Position numbers and translations under genes: made by a program. Shown one piece after another: positions 21,734 through 33,700 of a DNA stretch of 64,000 bases. The notes under the pieces are model-generated. The model had not been told where the DNA came from and made no database searches. It worked only from the letters and a program-made list of their open reading frames with translations. Each line of letters starts with the position of its first letter. The first letter of the stretch is position 1. The DNA is from Diphasiastrum complanatum (taxonomy: Eukaryota > Streptophyta > Lycopodiopsida > Lycopodiales > Lycopodiaceae), in assembly GCA_029204225.1 (NCBI GenBank), contig CM055111.1, positions 5,641,179 to 5,705,178 of the forward strand, read 5' to 3'.

Positions 21734-24700
21734 TTTATTAATGTCTTTTGCATACCAAAAGTTATATAAGACTAAAAGATACATATCCAGTGTGGTAACA
21801 GAGGGAGTGTGTGTAACGACTCCAAATGACTAACATGAGTACTATAACCGCAATGAATGTAACAAGAAGGTCTAAAAGACCCAGGTCAAATGCAGATCAT
21901 GAAAAAGGATGTGATAGGCATAGCTACTGCATGGATGGCTGAATGTTGTCTCTGGTGCCGACGTCGGGAAGTAGGGCCTCGCATAATGGGACGTGTAACT
22001 CTTGTGGTCGCCTGAGGCTGGGTGATGCGTTGTCTCTATGTCCTAGGCTGGGAATGTGGTCGCAATCACTGTCAGTCATGTCTGCATCAAAACGCGATCT
22101 TCTTCAAGATGTAATCTAAGACTGTGTGGTTGGATAAGTATGCTGAACTGCTGTCTGACATAGGTCTTGTCGCAGGAGGGACATCTCACGTATCATCAAT
22201 GCCACACAGCAAGGGTCCTCGTATGAGATACGGGAACGCAGTGTAACTGGTGACTGAGGCAGTGATATCTCCCTCTGATCTCATAGTAAACTGGACATAT
22301 GAATAGGAAATGCTCCTCGAACTCGACCATAAATAAAGAGCACAATTGGCAAAGCCGCTCCTCGTGTGGGGTACCCTGGAAGCGTCCAATCTCAATCGCC
22401 AATTGATGTGAAGAAACTCGGAACTGGCCCAGTAGAAATCGAAGCCCATTAGATAGTCCTGAGGTAAGATAGTGTGGCAAAACTGGTAAGATGGAAGGTC
22501 TATGATAGAGATGCCAAGTGTATCCAATAGCTTGGAGGCCTGAGAAAACCATGATAGTCGATGCCCCTGGTCATAAAGGTGTCGTGATGAGGCAAGTGCT
22601 GTCTGTATGTATCTTTGCTCATCTGTGGGTAGCATCATGATACGCTGAATATATAGGATAAGCTGAAAGATGGTGGCTAGCTGTAGGGGTGGAACTGCGA
22701 ACTCTGTCATGTGGGACAGATGGCTTAGCCCGTATCATCCGAGATAGCATGAGAACCTGCAGTCGTGAAATACTGGCTCGATCAGATGATGTAAGAACCA
22801 TACACCATATCTCTGTTGCATATAGGGCTATGGGGGTAACGAGAGTATCAAAAAGATGACATTTACTCAGGGACATCCCGAATAAATCGTCGGAAACAAA
22901 AATGCTCTAACTGGACTTGTAGGCGTCACCCTTCCCAAGTCTGGCAGAAGCTGCCTGTTGCATGCCAAAAATAGGGCCTGTAAAAAGCACGCCAAGGTAA
23001 GTGTAAGAAGATACAACCTCCAAGGGCTGCCTATCAAAGATGAGTTCCTGGCGCTGCATAAAAGCTCTCGATGTGTTGAAAACCATAACTTTGGTTTTCA
23101 ATATGTCAACCCCCAATCCCCATCTGTTGCAGAAGGCATGAAGGCTATCTAGTTGTCGCTGTAATTCGTCTCTGGTAGAAGATAAGAGAACCACAACATT
23201 TGCATATAAAAGTATAGCAATCAAGATACTCCCAAGCCTTCAACCTGTGCCACCACATCCCTCAACGACTCTCTCAAGCTCGTCAATATATAGCCTGAAC
23301 AGGGTTGGAGAAAGAGAACAACCCTGTTTCACGCCAATAGTGCTCTAGATATGATCTAAGATGCCGGCGTCAAGGACTATCTCATATAGTGCCATCACTG
23401 CCAAGATCGTGTCAGTAGAAAAACCAAGATCACGTAGACATTGAATGAGAAGGGATCATGGAACAGAGTCGAAGGTTTCTTGAAGTCAACAAAATAACAA
23501 TAGACTCGCTCTTTCCTGTGTCTAGCCTCCTCAATAATGGCCCGAAGGGTGAAGATATAATCTGCGGTGGAGTAGTGTGCCCTGAAACCTGCCTGGCCCA
23601 ATGCATGTAATCTCCTAGACTCTGCCTCAGAACTTACTGCTGATTGGAGGATGGTGCCGTATAACTTAGCAATGATATGCCCAATCATAATGGTGCGATA
23701 ATTACCAAGATTCATGGGGCCACCAGTTTTATGAATGGGATGGATAATGTTGGTACACTAAGAGGAAGGGAAACTGGAGACAACTGCTCAATTGAGCAAA
23801 GTGGCTGGGGTAGGCAATAGTGTGTCTGTAGCATGGATTAATAGTTCGGATTCGTGGTCATCAATATCACAGGTGCGACGGGTTTTCAGTCTCTTGATGG
23901 CCACCAGGACCATGTCGGAGGTAAAGAAAGTGAAATTAGTCGGTCGGGGAGAAATGGAGATGGGTGTGTCTGTGGGTGCTGTATATAAGGTAGTGGCGTA
24001 TGTAGTCCAGGTATGAAGGGTCAGTGAGGAGAGGAGGTGGGGTACGGGGAATGAATTCCCTCCAGAAGGCACTGGTGGAAGAACTGCAAAGGGATTCGAC
24101 TAAGCTTTTCCCTTTTTGAGTTTCATACATTCGTTTCTTCCAAAAAGGAGGGCATGGTGGAAAGATTGACGAGCTGCAGGAAGAAGATGTGTGTTATGCA
24201 ATCTAGCTTGGGTGACTTGGAGATGAAGAAAACGACACTCGACGTCAAACCAGGGAGGTTGGATAGGGTGTGGCAAAGTGGGTGGGCGCCGATGTGGTTT
24301 GGGGGGAAAGGAAAGTGATGCAGCAGTATGGAGTGAAGTGGTGAGGAAGATAGCTTGTGTTTCCAACGGTGTGTGGTGTGGAAATCACAAAGAACTGAGT
24401 TGATGGACTCTTGGTATGTCTTGATGTAGGAACGATCAAAAGTATACTTGGGTGCGCGAGAGATGAATGGAATAGTGGGTGGTTGGGAAGTCGTGATGGA
24501 GCCCACACTGAAAGATAGAAATGAGTGATCGGAGAGGGCGGTGGGAAGAATGTGGAAATCAGATATGAGTGGGATAAAAGCTGGTGACCCCATGAGATAG
24601 TCGACAAAACTGTGTCGTCCACCGTGTGGGTGGCAAGTGAAGCTACTAGAGTGTGGCCAACAAGCTAAGCCATTGTAAATGGCCAACTCGTGAGCTTCAT

Positions 24701-27700
24701 GTTGAAATATAATGCCTATTTTGCCCCTTTTGGCTTGTACACTTGTAACCTGTAAGTTGTGCATAAGACATGGGGGTAAAACATTTATGGACATAGTACA
24801 CCCCACTTATGCTAATTATGCAAGTAATGACAAGTAGGTTAAAGACACCACCTCTTTGAATTTCATGCTATTAGGCTTGGAGGGGTTTCCACGCCCTCCT
24901 ACTCTTTTACTAATCATTAAGTTGGTATAAGCTTTGAAGTTCTCTCTCTCTTGCTTTTGTCTTCTACTCAATAGCTGGTTTTTTGAAGCTTTCATAGTGT
25001 GCTTACTATGTTGTATTGATACTCCATCGCTAGGCCTTGGATTTTGTCATGGTATCAGAGCAGGTTATGTTGCATGTTGTGATGTGAAAGCTTGGACCTG
25101 TTTTGATTAGATTCCTGCCAATCCTGGAGAGGAGCTTACCTTTGAATTGGGCGCACTTTCTGTAGGAGCATCTGATCTCTTTGCTATCTGCAGCGTTGGA
25201 GTACTGTTGGCAAGGGGAGTACTATGATCCAGAAACTTTCTAATTTGGGAGAAATTTTTTTGACTTTTCTGGAGCAGCCAGGGTTGTAGGAGGGCGCTTT
25301 CTATAGTGGGAACTTCAGTGCAAGTACTGAGTGGATCTTGGACAAGGGCTAGGACAGCCATACGAGGGGATAGTTTCAAATCCAGAGTTGGGTGAAAACC
25401 CTAGTTTACCTTCTGTGTATTATTTCTATCTAGCTATGACTAGTCTTTCAAAAAGCATGTTGAGCCAGCCGGCTTGATGGCACTAATTTTAACGTTTGGA
25501 AATTCAAGATCAAGAACATTCTTGAGGATAAAGAATGTTGGAAGCTTGTGACAGGTGAGGAGCCTGTTCCAACATCAGAACCTGAGCTCAAGGACTATCA
25601 AAAGAGGGGAAGGTGCATTCAGATTTGTGGGGGCCAACCCAAACCAAATCTGCAGGGGGGGGGGAAATTACTTTATGACCTTTATTGATGACTTCTCACG
25701 CAAGATTTGGATTTATGTCTTGAAGCAAAAATCTGAAGCATTCAAGTACTTTTTGCATTTCAAAGCTTTGGTAGAAGAGCAAACATGAAAGAAGATAAAG
25801 ATGCTCAGGTCAGATGGTGGTGGAGAGTATATTAAGACAGAATTTGTGGAATTATGCAAGGCTAATGGAATCAAAAGGCATCTTATAGCTCCTCATACCC
25901 CTCAGCAAAACGGTGTAGCCGAGAGGAAGAACCGAACTATTGTGGAGTGTGCAAGGTACATGCTCAAGGCAAAGGGGTGCCCAATCCTTTTTGGGGCGAG
26001 GCAATGCATACAGTGGTGTTTGAGCTACCTGATGGTAAGACACCTATCACTTGCAAATGGATAATAGAAGTCCAACTAAAGCTGTGGAAGGCAAGACTCC
26101 AAAAGAGGCATTTAGCTGCATTAAGCCCAAGGTGGGCTCTATACGAGTTTTTGGTTGTACGGCATATGCCCATATTCCCAAGGATGACAGGATGCAGCTA
26201 GATGCAAAATCAGCAAAATGTATTTTCTTGGGATACAGTGAGGAAAGCAAAGCTTATCGACTTTACAATCTTACTAGCAAGAAGAGGATCATAAGTCGAG
26301 ATGTGATCTTTGAAGAGAATCAAACAACTCCTATGGAGGAACATGAGAAGGAGGGTACAAGTGAGTTTGTGCCAATACTTGATGATCCACATCCATATAT
26401 TGAGGAGTCTTAGGATGATCATATGAGTGATCAAGAGGAAGAATCCGAGGAGACTAGGAAGCGGAAGGAAAGGGGCAAAGCTGTTGAGTCCTATTCACCG
26501 TCTTCATCACCAACTGCAAGGAAGAAGTTTCCCAAGTGGTATTGGCAAACTGTGCAGCAGTTCAGGGGCAAGGAGGTCTCAAAGGCAAGCCCAACAGCAT
26601 GGACACCAGGAGACAACCTATGCGCTTATGACCACTATTTTGGATTCACAAGATCCTTATACATTCGTTGAGGCAGCAGATGAGAAGGTATGGCAACAAG
26701 CCATGCAAGAGGAGTATGACTCCATCCTCAAGAATGATACATGGGACTTGGTGAAGCTACCAAAAGGAAAGCGTCCTACTGGGTGTAAGTGGGTCTATAG
26801 GACCAAATATAAATCAGATGGGAGCATCGAAAAGCATAAGGCAAGGCTGGTGGCCAAAGGCTATGCACAACAGGAGGGCTTGGACTATGATGAGACGTTT
26901 GCACCTATAGCTAAGATGACGTCTATCAGGTTGGTTTTAACATTGGCTGCATTTTATGATTGGGAGGTCATTAAATGGACGTAAAGAGTGCTTTTCTCAA
27001 TGAACAACTGGCCGAAAACGTTTACATGGACCAGTCACAAGGCTTTGAGGCTAAGGGCAAGGAAACTATGATATGCAAGCTTAAGAAGGCCTTGTATGGT
27101 TTGAAACAAGCACTCAGCACCTGGTATAGTCGTATTGATGACTATTTTGCCAAGGAGCAATTTATAGAGAGTCATTCGGATTGCAACTTGTATGTGAAGG
27201 AGGAAGATGGGAACATTGTCTTGAAAGTTCTCTATGTGGATGACTTGGTCATCACGGGTAACAATGGGAAGCTGATTGCTAAAGTGAAAGCTCATTTGTC
27301 AAATGAGTTTGAAATGAAAGATTCGGGTTTAATCCACTATTGCCTAGGTTTGGAGGTTTGGAAAAAGCAAAATTGTGTTTATTTCCCAAGCAAAGTATGC
27401 ATGTGAAGTCTTGAACACGGATGATGGAACTCCTTTCGTGGATGAGACTCTTTATAGGCAGCTGGTGGGTAGCCTGATTTATCTTACCACTTCGAGACCA
27501 GACATTTCCTATGCGGTTGGTGTGGCTAGCCAATTTATGAGTTCCCCAACTGAAGCCCATTGGAAAGCAGCTAAGAGGGTTTTGAGGTATGTCAAGGGGA
27601 CAACCTGCTATGGAATAGAGTACACAAATGACGGCAAGCTTCAGCTTGGAGGCTTTATCGATTCGGATTGGGCTGGTGATAGGGATGATCGGAAGTCGAC

Positions 27701-30700
27701 CACAGGTTATGCATTCAACCTTGGTTCTGAAGCCATTTCTTGGTGCAGCAAGAAACAGCCCACCGTCACCTTATCATCCACAGAGGCTGATTACCGGGCA
27801 GCGGAGAAGGCTACCTGCGAGGCTATATGGCTTAGGAGACTTCTTGGGGAGGTGCAAATCCCACAGGATGGTCCTACTATTCTTTATTATGATAGCCAGC
27901 GTTGTATCCAGCTAGCCAAGAATCCTGTCTACCATGCTCGTACGAAGCACATTGAGGTGGATCAACACTTCTTACGAGAGAAGATACAAAGTGGAGAATT
28001 ACTAAAGCACTTAGTAGAGAAAAGTTTGAAAAGTTTCGTAGTGCTAGGTGTTGGTATGAACAAAATAGCCATGAAGGGGGGGTGTTGAAATATAATGCCT
28101 ATTTTGCCCCTTTTGACTTGTATACTTGTAACTTGTAAGTTGTGCATAAGACATGGGGGTAAAACATTTATGTACATATCCTGTCCTCTAAGGCCCTGAT
28201 GATCCCAATGTCCTCGCAATCAATAGCTCATATACGTAATATGTCAGCGGTGTCGTGGAAATCCACCTGTCTAGTAGCAGTCCTAGCATTAAAGTCGCCA
28301 GTGAGGAGATAACCCCGATTTGTGAATCTGACAATGTCTGTTGAGAGATCAGCATAAGGAGAGCCTAATCCGTCCGCAAAGGAGGACTTTGGATAACAGG
28401 CGGCAATGAAGATATCCCTATCCAAACCAATAGCTCATCCAGTAATATGAACCCATATGTATTTGTGCATGTACATCATGTCGGATAAACTCTATAGCGG
28501 GTTGTAGTGACTCTCGATAAAGACATGCAACTCCACTTGAACCTCTGCAACTTGTTGATCGAATCTTTGTCCTATAAACTGAATCCCATCTGTAGCCTGC
28601 AAATGAAGGTAGTCCTCGCTTTGGGCTCTCGTGTGTCTCCATAAAAAAAAGTACATCTCTGTCTGCGATGAAATCAGTAAGATCTCCAGCCGCGGATGTT
28701 GTGTGCCATGACATATCTATACTCAAAGATGCAGGTGGTGTGGAAGGGGTCCCGGGATGCTCCCATGCTCGGGGAACCCAATTTCCTATAGGTTGTTTCC
28801 AGATGCAGTACCATCAAGGTACCGAACAACTCCATCACGATAGATCACCCATCTTTTGGTAGCTTTGGCGGTTTGGAATGCTTGGCGTCACTCTTCAACC
28901 TGGATATAGGTAAGATCATCATCCATGCAGATCTTATTTTATTTCAACTTGGCTCTTTTCTGCAAGGTTTCTTTAAGACACTTAGGTGACGTAACGCGGA
29001 GGATCAAAGTAGTGGTCAATGTTTCATGGGATCATTTCGTACGTCGTTTCGCCCACAAAGATTAGAGACAGAGACCGTGCACTACCCATACTGTCAGGAT
29101 AGCCAGACCTCATATACAGAGACATACTACACACGCTCATGCACTGTCAGGTTCTTCAGGTTTTTACAAGATTCATGGACATATATGTTGTATATGATTT
29201 TATGTATGTACTCGTAGAGGTGTAAACTGGTGTAGAAGAGACAAAATCATGGGCAGCACTGTTCAAGAAAGATAATGGTATGGTTGATTTGCCTACGAAT
29301 GTTTCAATTGAATCAAGATTAGAAAGCATGTTTTCGAAGCAAGAAAAAAGAGCCAAAAAAGCTCTTAATGTTAGAGTGAGAGGCATTCCAAATGCTGGAA
29401 AACTGCTAGAAAAAGCCCGGGATTTGATTGTAAATAAACTTTCACACTCAATTGAAGGGTTTGACACCGCTTGGAGAGGCAAATATGATGAGAATGTATT
29501 ATTTATTAAATTCAGATCTATTGCACATCCTTAGAACCAAATTGAAAGGATCTTTTATAATGGATGATGATCTAACTCACACCCAATGGCTGGCAAGAAA
29601 AAAAATTATACAAGAGGCTAAAGAGAAGGGACAGTGGGTGGTTTTTATTGATGGCAAACCACGATTTTATGACCGTTTACTATAGGGACTTGGGGCTCCC
29701 GGGCCTAGGAGCAGCCCGAGATCCCCTACGACACTTCGCATTGGTTTTTGGAATAGTAACGACTTTCTTTCTTCTTCTTCTTCAGCAGGTGATTTGCAAT
29801 CATATCTTGCCCAAACGGATGTATTGTTGTGGGCCGAGACTTACGAGTCTCAATTTCGTCCGCTTCCTACGGTGACGGATTTTTCCTGGCACTCAATTTA
29901 TAGACCATTTATGAGAGGGAAGACCTCCAGGGGCTCAGGTGGGGTGGCATGCTTGTACAGAGACCGATATTGTCACACTCTTAAGATGGTTAAGCAGGAT
30001 CCGTATGCATGCGTTGCAGCTCTTCGGGGGTTTGGGTTTTAAGGTTTAAACTTTAAAAATTAGCAGCTAGCTTAAGCCTTATCTAAATCTCGATTCTTGG
30101 CACTCGCTTTGAAATTTGAACTTTGATGCATTGGTGATTGAAATTCATTGTTATTTGTAGAATTTAGATTGTGTAATGTGTTTAGGTTTATGTTCATATT
30201 TATAGTCTTGGAACGGCTCCTAAAGGTACACCACACCCTCAGATAGATGGTTGTTTCTATCCCATGGGTACAGAGTGGAGCGGATCGACTAAGTCTCGAT
30301 CTAGTAGATTTGAGACCATCCTTTTGTCATTAGACTTTTGGGACAAGGCAAGATCAATTGTTGTTGGGTTGCAGCCATTCCACACCATTCTATGACTCAT
30401 AGATAGAAAGGGGTCCACAATGATGCCTTCTCTGCGAGTTTATGGATAGGTTGGGTGAGTAGCTTGATCAGTGCACCGAGCTGAGTTTTGCCAGGTATAT
30501 ACTATAACCTCTTGGCCCTTCTAAATTTTGATTTCTTTCATTTCCATTTTACAAATCTAGTCTCGAGTTTGAAGTTGGAACCTTCTCACTCTGATCGATG
30601 ACATTCACTTTTTAATTTGCAGGGTTCAAGAGATAAAATCCAGGTGGGAGAGCAGATCGAACTGGTTTCATAGGCCTTTACATGCAGTTGCCCATATGCT

Positions 30701-33700
30701 GCATCCTTTATGGAAGAAATCTGGTCCAGAGCAATTCCATGACCATGAGCTTGAGGATGGGTGGTCTGAATACCTCCAGAGGGTCGTACCAGAGCAGCAA
30801 GCCTGCAATGATGAGTTCATGATTTTTCAAAGAGACTGCCTCACATATCAGAGGGCCGTGACACATGATAGAGTCGGCCACCTGAGGCCAAGTTCTTGGT
30901 GGGACAAGTATGGAGGGTGCACCCCTAGGCTACAGCGCATTGCATTGAGAGTGCTCTCATAGGATTGCACTGCAATAGCTATTGAGAGGAACTAGACCTT
31001 CTACTCCCTCATACACACCAAGAAGAGAGATAGGCTCTCCACAGAGCAATTAGAAAGACTAGTGTTTGTGCATTCAAACGTACTCCTTCTAGATAATGTG
31101 AGGGGTGCCAAAGAACCCATGCAGGTAATTGCTAATCGTTTTGCTTGAGCTTGAACTACTTGAACTTGAACTTGAGTGCTTAGTGTTGAAGCTTATCACT
31201 TGAATCTTGGTACTTGAAGTCTTGAAAGTTGAAAGTTGACTAGTTTGGACTTTGATGACTCATGAACCATTTGTAGTTTGTGAAATTGTGTCACGTGTCA
31301 TATGACTGAATGACTAGTCGTGGATATGTGAATTGTTTAAACTTAGGTAAACCCAGACGAAATAGAAATCGCCAAGGTTCTTGATTTGCACCTATGTTAG
31401 AGGAGGAGGAAGATATATATGCTCTCTTGCATCACGAGTCTGTTGCACAATCCAGTAGGCTTCAAAGCTTGAGCCTTGCTTGGTAATCGAAATTTGAATA
31501 CTTAAGTCTTGTATTTCAATCAACTTTCAAAATTGTAGTATGTCCTATCTAGATTCTCATATCTACAATCTAGGTCATCTCCTGAGTCTTGAGTCTTCAA
31601 AGTTCAATTTTTGACAATGGGCATTGGGTACTTTCTAATAGTTGCAAATTTCTATGTGCAAGACCTGTTCTGACTCAAGGTGCATCACGAAGGACTCAGG
31701 CTGCCGCTGTTCGTCAGCAACAACATTCAGAGAGCAACATCAATAGCTCTACCGAGGAGATTGAGGAGAGCAACTATCAGAGCTAGGGGTCTTCTTCCGA
31801 TGAGGCCTCAGGGGATGATGATGATGATGATAATGAGCATGTGCAGGAGGCTATGATGCTACCCCCCACTAGGACTAGGAGGAAGACCTAGGTCCTAGAT
31901 TTATATTATAGTTCATAGTCTAGAATCTAGGTCAAGACTCGATATTTCCTGGTTTACCTAGATTCTACTAGTACATTATTATGGCACACAGTAGACTACA
32001 ATTGACTCGTGAGCATAGAGTCACGACTCTGGATTCAGCATTTGCCATTAATTGTTCAGCTCATTTTGATATCGTATGTATTATTTATGACATGTGTATA
32101 GTTTGATACCAGCTATTCGGTTTTCACTATATAGTTCATAACTTCATTGTTCGCTCGAATGCTATTTGATTTTGCTTTTCAATGTAAGCTCTAACTTTTA
32201 ACTTTCAATTCAAAGTTCAAACGTTTATCCAATGTACTTTATTTACTAGTAACTACTCACTACTTACAACGTAGTAATTACTACTTACACTGTAGTATGT
32301 ACATGTTACTGATCAAACAGTGAGCACTAATTTAGTTTTAGCTTTCAAGCTTCAGCTTTTTACAAGCAACAACGAACTTTCAAATGCAAGTATTCAATAT
32401 CAATCTAATATTTATAAGATTAGAAACATTTGACATTATAGATATCACTTGACATGTTTTCTAGCATTACATCAAAAACAATGCAAAAAAAAAAAATTGC
32501 CGATTCTTTTGGGAGGGACCCGGTTCGGAACCACAATTCATGCGGATTCTTACGATTCTAAAAAGGTCGATTCTGAACCAGGTGGAACCACTACAATGAT
32601 GCTTACTATAAGTGATTAAACTTTGACGACGTCTACGTCTATTGTCCACGTCTATTGTCCCATAAGCTAAAATGCATAAGGCCTGCATCCTGCTGCCAAG
32701 ACCAAAATGCAGCAAACTTTAATCCATTTACTCAATTACCCTATGAGTATTACAGAGGTGCAGCTTATAAAAGCATCAAGTGGCCTAAATTTGAATCAAG
32801 CTGCTGCTTTGGATCAAGATTCAAGTTTCTATGTAAAAGATACTCCTCATGAGCACCTATTCCAGAAAGGCTACAGAATGTTCAGGGTCACAATCTTATT
32901 TACTCATTTCACATGTGTAGAAAGAAAACGGGGGAGCACCAAAGCTTTACTTCAAATTTCCCCAATTCCACATTTCTGATATCAATGTTCTACTTTTCTC
33001 CAGTAAATGACCAATTGTCTTGGCAATTACTCTGTAATAATTTGGGTTGTGCATGCATGCTAATTTTAGAAAGCATTGATCTGACATTACCGTAAGACAA
33101 CATGTTCTACGTGTTTTCTTTAAGCTGTTAAAACTGAATCTAGAATGAGAAGCCAATTTATTCACATCCTCAAACAGATTGGACCAGGTATTCTGGTCAA
33201 CTTTCAGCAAAGTCAGAAGCATGTTAGAGCTTTCTGATAATGGGAGTCTTTTGATTGGAGGAAATCTTTGGGAAGGATATCGACGTTAATGACACTACTA
33301 AATTTGTAGTCTCACTTGAAACTGATGTGATATAATGAACTACTTATTTAGCAAATTCTATATTTTTTTCATGGTGATGTTCTTTCCTGAGTCCAGCAGT
33401 AAATTCACTGTACCATGATCAGATCTCAGCAAATCATCTTATTAATTATCAATTTCTAGGAGCTGCCTCAACTACAGGGAAAATAATCCCTTCAACCCAA
33501 GTCCCTTCTTCTCAAGGTTATTCAGCTTTGTTTTCAGCAGCAACATGACATCTTAACCCAGAAACCCTAATGTGGAATCCTCTGGCACCTTACTCTTACA
33601 TGTTTTAGGAGTTGTTAAAAGATTCAAATCGAATGAATGGGTGTCCACATATTCAGAATAAGGAAATGTTATGTAAGCACCCACAGACTCCATCGAATTC

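Larger units (their letters stand above)
24700..28178 (+). mobile_element. Ty1/copia retrotransposon inserted in LINE E
   Basis: 5' LTR 24700-25049 (TGTTGAAAT...TTTTGTCA), tRNA-Met-type PBS TGGTATCAGAGC at 25050, internal region on the plus strand, PPT GAAGGGGGGG at 28073-28082, and a 3' LTR from 28083 truncated at 28178 (96 of 350 bp). The order integrase, RT, RNase H is copia-specific. Most of gag and all of the protease are deleted: gag UBN2-like text (~25460-25600, [11 protein letters not shown]) runs straight into the integrase core. Stops and frameshifts show a dead copy. The two LTRs are similar over the shared part, so it is younger than LINE E. Confidence 0.88.
21730..29030 (-). mobile_element. 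LINE E with ORF1 end and ORF2, split by a Ty1/copia element
   Basis: Non-LTR retrotransposon read right to left. ORF1 C-terminus ~29000-28740 ([17 protein letters not shown]). ORF2 endonuclease ~28730-28230 ([31 protein letters not shown]), then, after the copia insertion, 24699-24480 ([18 protein letters not shown]). Reverse transcriptase ~24070-22900 ([27 protein letters not shown]; the catalytic box reads YANV instead of YADD). ORF2 C-terminus ~22870-22180 with [10 protein letters not shown] and EEHFLFICP, a C-x2-C...H-x4-C zinc motif. The 3'UTR has a decayed stem-loop at 21765-21752 and the (TC)n tract. Many frameshifts; inactive. ORF1 is truncated at its 5' side. Confidence 0.82.
29160..30045 (+). 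mobile_element. LINE H, 5' part (ORF1 and start of ORF2 endonuclease)
   Basis: A plus-strand LINE of a related but different family, head to head with LINE E. ORF1 relic 29228-29690: [38 protein letters not shown], then [17 protein letters not shown]2 start ~29690-30042: [37 protein letters not shown], the endonuclease N-half. It stops where the hAT copy C sequence begins; RT and the 3' end are missing. Confidence 0.75.
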
